From assembly GCA_002914845.1 (NCBI GenBank), contig JXTC01000037.1, positions 731,827-795,826 on the forward strand: a DNA stretch of 64,000 nt, written 5' to 3'. The notes under the pieces were generated by a model. That model ran no database searches, was not told where the DNA came from, and saw only the letters and a program-made list of their open reading frames with translations. A program made the position numbers and the translations under genes. The DNA comes from Trema orientale (Eukaryota > Streptophyta > Magnoliopsida > Rosales > Cannabaceae). Of the stretch, positions 24,283-35,804 are shown in pieces (position 1 is the stretch's first letter; every line of letters starts with the position of its first letter).

Positions 24283-24497
24283 AAGAGTACCTACTAGTAC
24301 AACTCACGTTTTTAAATATTTGCTTTCTTCTTGTGTTCATTTTATGATAATTTAGACTTAGAATAACTATTACGTACAATGGTGCATACGCTCACGTTTA
24401 TAATAACATGTGATATTAGTTAATTAGTCAACTTGTAAAGTTAACCTACTCCATACGGACAAAAGTAATTTCTAGCATTAAAATATATAAATATACT
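24283..24497 (-). repeat. Relic promoter of a deleted GST-A-like gene
   Basis: This 215-bp segment matches the GST-A upstream region (8247-8467) in the same orientation, so it would serve a minus-strand gene to its left. No such gene remains. It identifies the right-hand copy of the duplicated [A-C] unit. Confidence 0.85.
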
Positions 24498-24675
24498 GTT
24501 CACCAATTTAGTAGGTATTTTTTAACTTATTTATAGTATTATTTTGTTCAATTAAAAATATTAAATAATAAATATTTTTTTTTATTTTTTTTTAACTATT
24601 TAAATTGTGGTAATTGTTAGATAATTATTCAAAAATTAAAATATATAAATAAAAAAAATTATTCGATTGAGAAAC
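24498..24675. mobile_element. Mutator-like MITE, relative of 40334-40573
   Basis: The start CACCAATTTAGTAGGTATTT and the internal TTTATAGTATTATTTTG follow the element at 40334-40573 in order. Flanks AAATATAC and AAATATAT are near-identical, compatible with a decayed 8- to 9-bp target duplication. It lies where the left GST unit carries the Helitron block. Confidence 0.6.
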
Positions 24676-25671
24676 AAATATATATGAAAAGAATAAATAT
24701 TGAGCATCCCACCAATACGTTGAGCAGTTACAACTCATTAATTTTTTTTTAAGGTTTTTTATTTTTGGTTTCGCACAACTACTCATCTGCTTTTCCCATG
24801 CATCTATTGATAATATTCACCTACGTCCAGTACTATAAGTAAAAGTATAGTGCTGCATAGTCAATTTTGAATCCGTACACATGCATAACTACATAATTTC
24901 TAATTTGTTTGTAAATAGTGTAGTGACTTTTTCCGCGCAGTTATGCTCAACAACCATATTTTTGATTGAATGGTAGATGTATCATTCTGGCCTGGGCATT
25001 CTGGCCTGGGCATAAGATCTAGAAGTAAAATACAGGAGTTTATATAATAATGTGTGGTCTTAGAACGAAATTATTGAACATACACCTATATGAAGTGGAT
25101 CCCGCTTTAGTCACATCACATGCATCCATCAATTATTTATTCTTTTAGATTATTGTAATTTAAACACTTAAAAGGATAATTAAAAAAAAAAAAACCAGTA
25201 AACCTACTCAATTATAATGTGCTGTCACCTACTCACCTCTAAGTTTTTTTCTTTTTTTTTTTTTTGAAATGGTCTAAGTATTATTACTATTATTATCACT
25301 CGTGTATTCATCTTTTAGACAAGTAATTGCATTTATTTATCTATTTATTTTTATTTTAAAAAAATAAATGAGACTTAAATAATGATCTCTATTTATAAAA
25401 AATAAAAATAAAAATAATTCATACATATTGAGAGTCAAATTTTCGACCTCATAAACTCAAGCCGATCCATTGAGCTAATTAATTGAATTTATTTTAATTG
25501 AGAGACATAGCCCGAAAGCTACCCTGTAATTGCTCAAGATTTACTGCCCTTTTATGTTTTAAAATTGCCTCAGATTTACTGCACTTTTATGTTCTAAAAT
25601 TGCCTCTCTTGAGCACAAGTAGTTCAAGTGACATTTCCATTATCGGATCAAAAATATTTTTCTTGCAGGAA
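24676..25671 (+). promoter_or_regulatory. GST-C upstream region
   Basis: This is the intact copy of the duplicated promoter (compare 22160-23811). It contains the empty Harbinger site at about 25535-25550 and a small local tandem duplication of TTTACTGC(C/A)CTTTTATG at about 25540-25610. A probable 5'-UTR splice acceptor TTTTTCTTGCAG ends three bases before the start codon. Confidence 0.65.
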
Positions 25672-26676
25672 ATGGCAGTCCGGAAATTGTACGGCAGCCT
25701 AGACTCGCCTGATACCTTGAAAGTTCTGGCATGCCTCTTAGAGCATGACCTCGATTTCGAGTTCGTTCCGATCAATCTTGGCGCTGGAGAGCACAACCAG
25801 AAACCATTTCTCTCAATGTGTGTAAGTCCATTAGAATCTATATATAGCTAATTATCTCTACATAAATAGTATTAGGTAAAAATTTTCATAAGTATCACAG
25901 CATGTGATTAGAGATCATGCTGCAAGTACACGTACTAGGTTTGCGCAGAAAGACAGTTCAGTTACTCTATATTCTACCTCTCTTGTGCAGCCCTTTGGTC
26001 AAGTTCCAGTTTTTGAAGACGGACACATCAAACAATTTGGTATGTAACGCACTATTAATTAATCTACTAATTTATTATATTGGTCTCGGTACAAGATCTA
26101 TGATCTATCTAATCTTTGGTTCCCTAGCTTATTTTTATTATTAAATGAAAAAACAAAGAAAAATCTTACGACTAACAAATTAATTGTTGAACTTTTATAT
26201 CATATAATATGGTAGAATCAAGAGCAATAATAAGATCAATGGCTCATGGTTACGGCAAGAAACTAGTAGAAGAGCTTATATATTGGGACTCAAGGAAGCA
26301 AGCCACAGTAGCAAACTGGATCGACGTAGAGGACCATCACTTTGAACCGCCGGCGCTGAAACTCGTCACGGAGCTTTCGACCAAGCCGAAAAATGGATTG
26401 GTTACCGACGAAAAGGCGGTAGCTGAGGCCGAAGAGAAGTTGAGCAAAGTTCTTGACGTCTATGAGGCTCGCTTGGAGAAGCTCAAGTACTTGGCTGCGG
26501 ACAAGTACACCGTTGTTGATGTGTTGCACCTCCCAAATTTGGAGAGCCTTATGGGGATTGCGCTGACTAAGAGGCTTATTGAATCACGTCCTCGTGTGAG
26601 TGCGTGGTGCTCGGAGATTCTCGCTCGGCCTGCATGGACCAACGTGCTTGAAATGATCAAGATGCAAGTAGTTTAA
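25672..26676 (+). CDS. Phi-class glutathione S-transferase (GST-C), 3 exons, 219 aa
   Basis: Exons are 25672-25821, 25991-26039 and 26216-26676, joined by GT-AG introns (donors GTAAGT and GTATGT). The 660-bp coding sequence gives a normal GSTF length. The thioredoxin domain has KLYGSLDSPDTLKVL with the expected catalytic Ser12, then PFGQVPVFEDG with cis-Pro56 and ESRAI with Glu67-Ser68 for glutathione binding. The helical domain (about 90-219) has YTVVDVLHLPN, the N-capping box, and RPRVSAWCSEILARPAW. It should conjugate glutathione to electrophilic compounds in the cytosol. It is closest to GST-A. The start codon is the one shared with the truncated copy at 23812. No defect is visible. Confidence 0.95.
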
Positions 26677-27260
26677 GCACTCTTAAATAAGAATATTGGT
26701 TCTTTAATTAATTACAAAAAAAATGCTAAGTATGGTTTTTCAACCTATTAAAAGTTGTGGTGTAAAGTTGTATGTTTCATATGTGAATTTGCGATTGTTT
26801 GGTTCGTAACTCAAACAATGCAAACTTTAATTTATGATGAGAATAATTACAAAACTATCCTGTGGATTTGGCTAAATTAAACAACTTACTTAAATTTTTT
26901 AAAATAACAAATGCTCTTTTCGATTTTTGGATGTACAAATATTAATTGTTCGTCAAAATTTGATAAGAGTATCTCATATGGGAGTTCTATATCTCATTCC
27001 AATTCTAAATTTTAGCATTTGACCAAAAATTATGTCCCTAATAACTTTTTTTTTTGAAAAACTTTCTAGTATGTTTTATTTTTTATTTCAAATAGAACAT
27101 ACTAAAATTTAGAATGAGCTTTAAATTTTACAATAGTACGAGGATGATAATTGGATGATATAGTCAATTGGACCTAATTGGGTCCGATTGGGGATATTCT
27201 AAGATTTTTCCTACCTAGTCACCAAAAAAGTAAAAACAAAAAATAAAAATAGGAAAAAAG

Positions 27261-27414
27261 ATAAGATTAGATTTTAAAAATAAAGTTAAGAGAAAGTCAT
27301 GGAATCACTTAGTTCTATTAGGAACCCCATTTTAAAGATAAGATTAGATTTTAAAAATAGAGTTTAGAGAAAATCATGGAACCAATTAGTTCTATTAGGA
27401 ACCCTATTTTAAAT
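27261..27414. repeat. Tandem duplication, two copies of 77 bp
   Basis: ATAAGATTAGATTTTAAAAA starts at 27261 and again at 27338, and both copies continue through CTTAGTTCTATTAGGAACC-like sequence with a few differences. Confidence 0.8.
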
Positions 27415-27544
27415 CTTAATCTTGCCACAATGCAACCAAACACCCCTAGAAGTTTTAACGCCAAACCACTGTTGTTTTGGTCGTGCACATTTTCACTAAA
27501 AATTAAATCAAAAATTGAAAAAATCAAAAGCGAAAAGAACAATT

Positions 27545-27900
27545 TTTTTGTGAGAGCGACGCTCAAATTTTTAAGTGTCTAGTCACGAGGAAGATGCGGT
27601 CAAACTGTAAGAACGTAAAATCAGGTCGGTACTACTATGTAGGACACAATTAGAACAACAATTCAATCCATGTGTTAGATTTCCATGTTGTCAACTAATT
27701 GTCAACACTGAAATAGTCCACTATCTTATTTTTTTCAATTATCACCGGTAAAATATTCTCACGTAAATCGTGAATTTATTGAGCACACGTACGTTGCAAG
27801 GTTGTCTTTATTTTTTGGACTGATTGAAGTCTCGGTTACATTAAAAGGGCTCGCATTCAAAGTTAATTGTTGAGCCTACTCTTATTATGGCGGGCTAATA
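27545..27900. repeat. Segmental duplication partner of 35805-36790
   Basis: Shared words in the same order and orientation are GCGACGCTC, TCTAGTCACGAGGAA, GTGAATTTATT, GTTGCAAGG and CATTCAAAGTTAATTGTTGA. The partner copy is stretched by a hAT element. This suggests that DNA around the GST genes was duplicated more than once. Confidence 0.8.
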
Positions 27901-28960
27901 GATTAGGGGTTTTTGGAAATTTTATTCAAATTTATTGAGAAATAATTGGAGGTGAGGATAGTAATTTTAGGCTATGTTTGGTAGGAGAAAAAAGGGAGAT
28001 GAAAGAAAAGATGGGAGAGAAAAGTAGAGAAAAAATAGAAAAATAAGTTATTTGCTAGAAAGGAAAAGGGAGGAAAAAAGGAGGAAAAAAAAATTTTGAG
28101 AGAAAAAGGCTAAAAAAATCGTTGGTGCGAACTACAAAATTTTCTTCTCCAAATTGGAGAAAAATGAGAAGAAAAAAGAAATTGGTTAATAAATAAGTTT
28201 AAGTTATTAAATTACTCTTACATATTAATATTAAAAATTATTATATTAAGAGTAAAATAGTTATTTAAAATAAATCAGTTTCTTTCTTCTCTACATATTA
28301 AATAACCATAAAAGAAAAATATTTTTTTTTTCCATTCTATACATTTTCTTTCCCTTAAATGGACGGACGAGAATGGAGCTAAACTAAAGAGAGAGATGAG
28401 CAGAGAAGCTTTGAGTTGAACCTCAAAAAGAGATGGGTGGAGGAGAACGAAGTTGAACTAGATAAAGAGAGATGGGTGGATCTAGGGTTAGGGAGAGAGA
28501 GAGAGAGAGATGGGTAGATATGTGGCACATTTAGGAGGGGAAATAGTGGAAAAAAAGAGAGGGGGAAAGTAGAGAAAAAGAGGGAAAGGTAAACAACTTT
28601 TGACTGAAAAAAGCAATATGTGTCATAATGGGTATTTTTGATACACTATTTTTTCTCTCTAAAATGCAACTATAAAAGTCATTTTTTGTAACTATAAAAG
28701 TCATTTTGAAAAAGTGAATTAAAAAAGTCATTTTTCCCAAAATTAGACGTAGCTGGGTCAATTTTCCTAAAAATTTACATTGTCAATGTGTGACACATAT
28801 ATTTTTGAAATGTATACTATAAAAACAAGTATTTTTGAAACAAAATTCAAAAACGCGTATTCATGAAATATGATGCACAAAAGCGGATATTCGGTGTAAA
28901 TTTCTCCATTTAGTCATAAATATGCTAATCCGCTCAAGTATTAATTTTTTTTTTTCGTTA

Positions 28961-29125
28961 CATAAGGTCCATATATAGAACCAAATATTGGTTTTGCCAC
29001 ATAATAATTAGTACGTGGTCCGCGAGAGGATTTTTTTTTTTTCGTTCTTCACTTCAATTATTAGCGAATCCATGTCCTACTTATGTAGAAAAACCAATCA
29101 TTGGGGTCCATATATGGACCTTATG
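28961..29125. mobile_element. MITE of 165 bp in the GST-E promoter
   Basis: The ends CATAAGGTCCATATATAG and CCATATATGGACCTTATG are inverted repeats, continued inward by ACCAAATATTGGTTTT / AAAACCAATCATTGG. A clear target duplication was not found, so the superfamily is open. The element ends four bases before the putative GST-E TATA box. Confidence 0.8.
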
Positions 29126-29128
29126 TTC

Positions 29129-29135
29129 TATAAAT
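29129..29135 (+). promoter_or_regulatory. Putative TATA box of GST-E
   Basis: TATAAAT lies about 100 bp upstream of the GST-E start codon and directly beside the MITE end. Inferred from position only. Confidence 0.45.
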
Positions 29136-29232
29136 TTATATGTTTATTCCATGCTAAGAAATACATATCTCAATTATAAAACAGCTCTGTCTACTCTCTA
29201 ATTTCCTATATCGAAAAAAGAAGAAAAAAAAA

Positions 29233-30607
29233 ATGGTGTTCAAGCTGTATGGCCTCCCTATGTCAGCATACACTACTCGGGTAATGATTTGTCTCAATGA
29301 AAAAGGTCTGGATTTCGAGCTTGTCCCGGTTGACCTTTTCACCCGACAACACAAGCTGCCCCCTTTCCTCGCCAAAAATGTAAACTATATTTGATTATCT
29401 TCCAAAGCTAATAATTTTTTTTATTTACGATCAAACTTGTAATATTAGTTCATATACGTACTGACGCAATAAATGACTTTACTAATCCTTCATGATTTTC
29501 TTTCCACACATATATAATTGTAGCCGTTTGGTCAAGTTCCGGTGCTAGAAGATGGTGAACTCACTCTTTTTGGTAAGTTTTCATATGTTTTGAGAACATC
29601 CTTAGAGCTTCCTATATATTATTATTATTTGGAATAAATCTACCGTTGTTTTTTGTAATCGAATATAACGTGGAACGTATATGTAATGCATTAATCTTTT
29701 AAGTTCAGGCAAATCAGTCACTTTTTCTCCAAAAATTAAGATGACATAATTTCACAAAAAAGAGAGATCCAAAAATATGAGAAAGAAAAGAAAGACTTAA
29801 GACCAAATTTTATAAAAGACTTAGAAGTTATAATGCGGGTTTTCATCTCTGATCCTACATTTTCTAATACCTAATACTATGGTATGGTATGTGAGTCATC
29901 AATAAATTAATTAATTAGTCAATGTTATTAAAAAAAAAAATTATAATAAATCTTAAATTACTCATTGAAATATGACATGGTATTAAAAATATGGAATAAG
30001 ATCGAGCTAAAGAGGACAATCTCCAATATTTTTTTAGTTTTTTTTTTTTTTTTTTAATACGCAGTTTGTAACCGATTCCCTTATAATTCGTACGAAGTAA
30101 CAAGTTTCTCAACTAATTACATACATAAAAATATTGTTGTACAAACCAGAATCTAGAGCAATAAATGCATATTTGGCCGAGAAGTTCAAGGATTCAGGAT
30201 ACGATCTCCTAAGGCAAGAAAATTTGAACGAGTATGCAATTGTCAAAGTATGGATAGAGGTGGAGTCTCATCAATACAACCCTGCTATTTCTCCAGTTGT
30301 GTACCAATACTTAGTGGCTCCTCAACTTGGCAAAACCACCGATCAATCAGTCATTGATGCCAACCTTGAGAAGCTTGAGAAAGTTCTAGACGTGTACGAG
30401 GAGCGACTGAGCAGAACCAAATACTTGGCTGGCGATTTCTATAGCCTAGCCGATCTTCACCACTTGCCTTACACTTTTTACTTCATGAGAACTCCGTGGG
30501 CTTCGCTCGTCCACGATCGTCCCCACGTTAGGGCCTGGTGGGCCGACATTTCTTCCAGGCCCGCCTTTAAGAAAGTCCCTGTGGGAATGACTTTTGGTCT
30601 GAAGTGA
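29233..30607 (+). CDS. Phi-class glutathione S-transferase (GST-E), 3 exons, 217 aa
   Basis: Exons are 29233-29379, 29524-29572 and 30150-30607, with GT-AG introns and a coding length of 654 bp. The N-terminal domain reads MVFKLYGLPMSAYTTRV, with Ser11 in the catalytic position of the phi class. PFGQVPVLEDGELTLF follows with cis-Pro55, then ESRAI (Glu66-Ser67). The helical domain contains VYEERLSRTKYLAGDF and YSLADLHHLP (N-capping box), followed by RAWWADISSRPAF. It is the closest paralogue of GST-D (exon 3 is similar along its whole length), and the two lie in opposite orientation. Expected role: cytosolic glutathione conjugation or peroxidase activity in stress and xenobiotic response. No defect is visible. 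A 165-bp MITE occupies its proximal promoter. Confidence 0.95.
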
Positions 30608-31356
30608 GTATATGCCCATATTATTTTGGATTGCAATGGAAAATTTGAATAAAGTTGTTCCGTCTTTTGATTTTCTTTTTTTTTTTTTTTTGTGAGATGC
30701 CAATAAATTTGGGTTTTTATATATTGAAGAAAAAAAAAATGAAGTTGGTTGCTTTGTGTGGAGCTGTTCAGTCCCTAGATTCAAAAAAGACTGAAAAATC
30801 AATGAATTTTTCATTGTCTAGTTATGTACTCTTGTAATATAAATGATAAATTGTTGTTTCACTATGAATAGTTCATGTCCATATTAAAATTAATGGATGA
30901 AAGAAAGCAACCAACTACACAACTAGTCAAGCAACCGAAGTGAGGAATGACTAAAATTAATGTTCCTCATGTAAAAATATAATTATTGAAGGTGTGGCTG
31001 CTATCTTTTCTATTATTAGACATTTATTTAGGGAATAATCTAACTTACATCTCATTCAAGCGCGCACAAAACATCTTGACACACTCTTGCTTGAGCTATA
31101 GCTTTGCTATGACTGAATCATGAAATACTCGCAGTTTGTCAAACGAAGGATGACCCAAAATTATCCAAGACTATATATAATCAAAGTTTTAGTATGACAC
31201 AATGAGTAGGATTTTTCATGTGCATACATCATGCATATGCATTATGCATTAAAAAAACACTCGTGCACCTAGGTTAGTTTTCTTATACTAGGTCATAGAT
31301 ATTGTAACTCAGTAAGCTTGAATTCTTTCATTTTTTTTTTTAATTGTGTGAATAAA
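30608..31356. other. Intergenic, 3' flank of GST-E
   Basis: No gene is seen. TTGAATAAAG-like and AATAAA-like words shortly after the stop could serve in polyadenylation, but no single site stands out. Confidence 0.35.
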
Positions 31357-32525
31357 CACTACAAAAACTTGTTAATTTTCTGTCACTAACTTAATGTGGG
31401 TTTACAAGCTGAAGGGCATGGGCGGACCCGTCTTGTTACGTACCCAATTAGCCAGGTATACATCATACTCGCCCATTAGGTGAGTTACCCGCCTCGTTAG
31501 GCAAAATTCCTGTTTAAATGGTTAATCTACTCGTCTCTAAGACTATTTTTGGTAGAGAATAAAGAAAATGGGAGGAAATTCTCCATTTTCTTACTATCTA
31601 TTGTCTCTAATCTACCTTATTGTTTTTGTTTTGGGTTGGATTTGTTCGAAGAAGAAATTTTTTTTTTTCAGGTCTATTCTTATCTAGAGTTAAAACTAAG
31701 TGGGTAATAGTTATATAAATTCATATGTTATAGATCTAGTGACAAAAATGATTAATAACATATTTGCTTAAAATTTTTGTCAAGTATATGTTGAAAGTCA
31801 CAATTTGTGTTCCTTACTGTCAAAGTTATGTGTCAGAATACTGAATATGATGGATAAAAGTATTTTTTCCCTTATAGATATGTGTCAATGTGTATTTGAT
31901 CTTGAGGCACACAAATATATCAGTGACAACATTAAAATCTGTGTGACTGTCTGTTAGTATTTTGTTATAAGTGTCACAGTGTGTCATCTAATTTAATACC
32001 ATTATGATTAGAAGTAATCTAAATTTGTGATACTACTTTGTATGATTAGAAGGTGCCACAAAATTCGTCACATCTTATATGAGTTTATTTTCTATTATTA
32101 ATAACTTCGTATTTAGAAGTAGTCACAAAATTTTGAGATCCTGTCACATAATTTGTTGGCTAATTGTAGATCTGTGCTTTTTTTTTTTTTTTTTGGTTGC
32201 AGATATGGGCAGTATTGTTGTTTTTCTGAATTACAATAATAGTGGGACAACAATAACATGGGCACAATAGGCATACTTGCAAGAACTCGATACCCTTTGT
32301 TCCGGGGGTGCTTTTTGTGATTTAATTAGAGAAGAATTAATTAAGCATAAAAGTACTTAATTAAAGATAAGTAGAATGGCAGTAGAAAATAGAGAAAATG
32401 ACGTGAAAAATTGTAACGATACAATTCCACGTGTCAGAAAATTATTGGTGTTTTTGACAGCTCAACTTACAAGTAAACAGGTGTGGGTGGTTTCAATGAC
32501 CATCGCCACGTATTAGATAGCCAGT

Positions 32526-32710
32526 GTTTCTGACGCAGGTGATACCAGCCATTTGGTCAGAAACAAATAAAAAGATTGTTAGTTTTTCTGACACATGTGA
32601 TTCCAGCCATTCGGTCAGAAATATAAATAAATAATACTAAAAAATAAATAAATAAATAATTAGAAAGTTAGATCTTTGACACAGGCGATTCCAGCCATTT
32701 TGTCAAAGAT
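32526..32710. repeat. Three spaced hairpin repeats with compensatory arm change
   Basis: Three related units each form a perfect stem around a similar loop of about 21 bases containing GAT(A/T)CCAGCCATT. Arms are GTTTCTGAC/GTCAGAAAC (32526-32564), TTTCTGAC/GTCAGAAA (32585-32621) and ATCTTTGAC/GTCAAAGAT (32672-32710). Between the units a C-G pair is replaced by T-A, so both arms changed together. AT-rich spacers separate them. Confidence 0.85.
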
Positions 32711-32934
32711 AAAAGAAAATAAAAGTGCTGAATTTAACGTGAACGGTTGCAAACAAGGGTCGTATACGCTACAACTCAGCTTGCTAAACAACTCAGAATC
32801 ACGGGTCTGCGAGTATTTAAAGTGTAGAATTTAAGTGTTAGCACAATATATATAGTCAGCACCCTGTAAATATTTGGAACAATAGAAAATAATGGGGTTA
32901 GTAGCTCAATATTTCCAAAATCTATATAAATAAT

Positions 32935-33118
32935 AATAACAATAATAATAATAATAGTTATATATAATATATGTGTGTAAGAATATATGTACGAAAATAT
33001 GTGTGTGTATATATATGTGGATATATATATATACGTATATGTGTAGGTGTGCAAAGATGTAAAAAGAGAGATAGTGAAATATGGTGATGTGAGTTGGTGA
33101 TGGTGATGGTGATGGTGA
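32935..33118. repeat. Microsatellite cluster
   Basis: AAT-type repeats at about 32935-32957, GT/AT-rich tracts at about 33000-33050 and GGTGAT repeats at about 33095-33118. The open frames on the minus strand here (Tyr/Thr/Ile/His repeats) are products of these tracts. Confidence 0.8.
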
Positions 33119-33950
33119 GTTGATGGGTTATATTATGATGGAGATGAGTGGGATGACTTGGGTAAAGCAAAAAAGAAGTTGTATTGATTTCTTGCTTTTT
33201 TTCTTCACACGGATGGTAAGAGGAGGAGGGTAGAGAGAGTTCGAAAGAGAGAGAGAGACAAGAGAGGTCTTGTCGAAATAGAGAAAAATGAGCTTTTTTT
33301 TTTTGTGTATTATTATGATATAAAGATAAACTGATAGATGATATATATGCTCCGGAGTCCTACTTTTAACAAAAGATGATGCCTATATATAGGCAATGTT
33401 CTAAACGGTGAAGAGGTGCAATCGGCTTTGAGAGCTCAAAGCTTATTGACACGATATAAGTTACGTGTCTTCTCCTAATTACAAGTGTCTAAGAGTTTGA
33501 CACATAAGCTTGGAAAAGGAGGGTCCAATGTTAGCTTGACACGTGGCCTAATATGACAACAACATGTAGGTTCATGAAGATATAGTAGGAATTTGACAAT
33601 TTTCCAATAGTAACTGGACACTTATTTTGGGATGTCAAAGTCCTCTTTTATCCAATATAATTTTGACATGTCACATTTTCTTACTCGACCTCATATTGCA
33701 CAATTATCACATTATTTGTGACTTAATATTTTAGTTAGTGACTAATTATAAAAAATTGTCACACCCCAAAACACCCTTACATGCAACCAATCATGGACCA
33801 AGAAGTTATTTTAGAAGCTGAGTGTGATTAATGCTGTTTTGAAATCTGTGATTAGTATATGTGACCTAGATTTAGACAATTTGTGACTTAGGATCACACA
33901 TTTTGTGATAGTCACAGGTTAATAACAATAATAATGTATTTTCGTAGTTG

Positions 33951-34944
33951 TATTTTTTATTTTTCTGTAATAAATACTCAATAGATGATTTAATAATCTA
34001 TAATCGATTTTTAGTTTATGATAAATTTTTATTAAATGTATACACTTATTTGAGATATTTTATATTTTAGTGTGACTTAGAGTCATACATTTGTGACAGA
34101 CAATAACAAATAGCAATGACAAATAATAGAGAACATATCTCATGATTTATCTTGATATGTTTAGTCACATAATTCATTTTTTGCGCACATTATATATATT
34201 TTGGTGTGACTTAGAGTCATATATTTATGACGGACAATAACAAATAATAGAGAATATGCCACTTTATTTCTCACTTCCACATCCCCCGCACGTTTTTAAA
34301 ATTAAAAAATAAAAAAAGAAGGAAAAACAGAGCTCAAAAGCTTTGACAAGAACAAATCAAGTCAAGGGCATTTTAGACTTTTTCTTACCAAGAGAGTATT
34401 AAAAATGTCATTTTGAAAAAATGAACTAAAAAATTCATTTTGACCCAAATTTGAACTATTCAAGTCAATTTCCCAAATTTTTACTTATGGTTACATAAAT
34501 TGTGTAAATTAATACCTATGATATACATTTTAAAATGTATACTAATTTTAAGGTATAACTTTTACTCATAAAATGTAAATCGCATCATATATTCTACGTA
34601 TAAAATATTTGTGATTTATATTTCTTCAAAAAATGGGCATTTGTGAAAAAATAAATAAAAATAGGTATTCATGAAAATATGCTTAAGAAAATGGATATTT
34701 ATGAACTTTTCCAAGATTAATGCCCTCTGTATGTGTGTACTTAGATGCCATTTTGAAGATTTTAATATTAGCAACTCTTAACAATTATTTTAGATTTAAA
34801 AAGACGACACACAATCTTGACCACAATAGTAAACCCTCTTTTTCACACAATCTGTATGATATATAATATTACCAGAAGAGTACAAAATACATGACAACTC
34901 AACAACTTTTAAAACTAATACCTGGTTATTCGGATATTAATGCA
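33951..34944. other. Intergenic AT-rich DNA
   Basis: No gene. A dispersed repeat with TCATTTTGAAAAAATGAAC lies at about 34405-34480 and is related to 28640-28770 and 48210-48290. GTGTGACTTAGAGTCATA occurs twice (about 34071 and 34204). Confidence 0.35.
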
Positions 34945-35588
34945 TTCATGCTAAAAAAAAAATTCGTGCTAATTCTAAATTTTGCATAATATATTAAATT
35001 ATATTAAATTTAGCACATACTTTTGGATTTTATTCTAATATATGCATGTTAAAAACTATGTTATTTTGTATTTAAATAATAATTTTATTTAGAAAACATC
35101 TTCTTTTAATTATGAACTCCTATTGTTTAATCGTGTAATTACTATTCAAAAAGATTCCATTTCACATACTAAGCATAAATAATCTTTTATGCTTTCCACC
35201 GACTTATGATTTTTTCATTCTCCGTTTTAGGAAATATATGAGTATTAGAGTAGTGAATGGAAGCTTAATTTATAGAAAGTAAGTTTGGATAAAATTATAA
35301 ATGTAATATTTATTGATATTTGGTTTTAAAAAAAATATATAGATGTACCAAATTTGGTATTCCCATAAATGTATATATTTTACATATTAGTAATAATAAT
35401 ATTATTAAATTTAATACATGTTATAATGACAATATTGTAAATTTTAACACATATTTAGTGAACATAACAAAGAAAATATGTTAAAAAGTACGTTATATAT
35501 AGCATACCGTTGGAGACACTTTTTTTTCCTATCAAATGCTAAAATTTAGCTTTAACATAAATTATAGCATCCCATTGGAGATACTCTA
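34945..35588. mobile_element. Harbinger-like MITE family, copy 1 (left end eroded)
   Basis: It shares ordered words with three other copies in the window (38934, 44531, 45166): TTAAATTTAGCACATACTTTT, TTGTAAATTTTAACACAT and the end CATTGGAGATACTCTA. The left terminus is not clear. Confidence 0.7.
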
Positions 35589-35804
35589 AAATAATGGCAT
35601 ACATATATAAACGACCTAAAAAAATAAAAATAAGAAAAAATTACACGTTTGTCACAAACACGGAACACCTATAGTATATAAATATATTGTTATTATATAA
35701 AACATTTACTCGTTTATCATTTATTAAGTCGCTGTATTCTTATTTATTTATATGGTCAAGTTCATTTATATTATAGGTACGCATATATATCTAAATATTG
35801 TTGA

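Larger units (their letters stand above)
26677..28960. other. Intergenic region between GST-C and GST-E
   Basis: No gene seen. It contains a two-copy 77-bp tandem duplication (27261-27414), a segment paralogous to 35805-36790 (27545-27900), a GA-rich stretch at about 28375-28520 and a dispersed repeat at about 28640-28770 with AAAAGTCATTTTGAAAAAG words related to 34390-34480 and 48210-48290. The open frames at 27351-27582 are low-complexity by-products. Confidence 0.45.
32280..33650 (-). other. Promoter-like insert, possibly an LTR-type element (fossil)
   Basis: On the minus strand a TATA-like GCCTATATATAGGC at about 33390-33377 is followed by a long pyrimidine-rich leader, microsatellites and then three hairpin repeats (32526-32710). 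This order is typical of an LTR-retroelement promoter and leader, but no LTR pair, primer site or protein was recognised. Family not assigned. Confidence 0.3.
31357..33950. mobile_element. CACTA-like element with possible nested insertion
   Basis: The left end CACTACAAAAACTTG at 31357 is a typical CACTA terminus. Near 33936-33950 GTATTTTCGTAGTTG resembles the inverted partner. Both sides are rich in GTCACA/TGTGAC subterminal words (31700-32130 and 33700-33920), as in CACTA elements. No transposase is visible and the flanking 3-bp duplication is not clear. The middle (about 32280-33650) has a different character and may be a separate insertion. Confidence 0.5.

Noticed and set aside
32776-33170. 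Minus-strand frames rich in Tyr, Thr, His and Ile
   Set aside because: Translation of microsatellites and their pyrimidine-rich surroundings.
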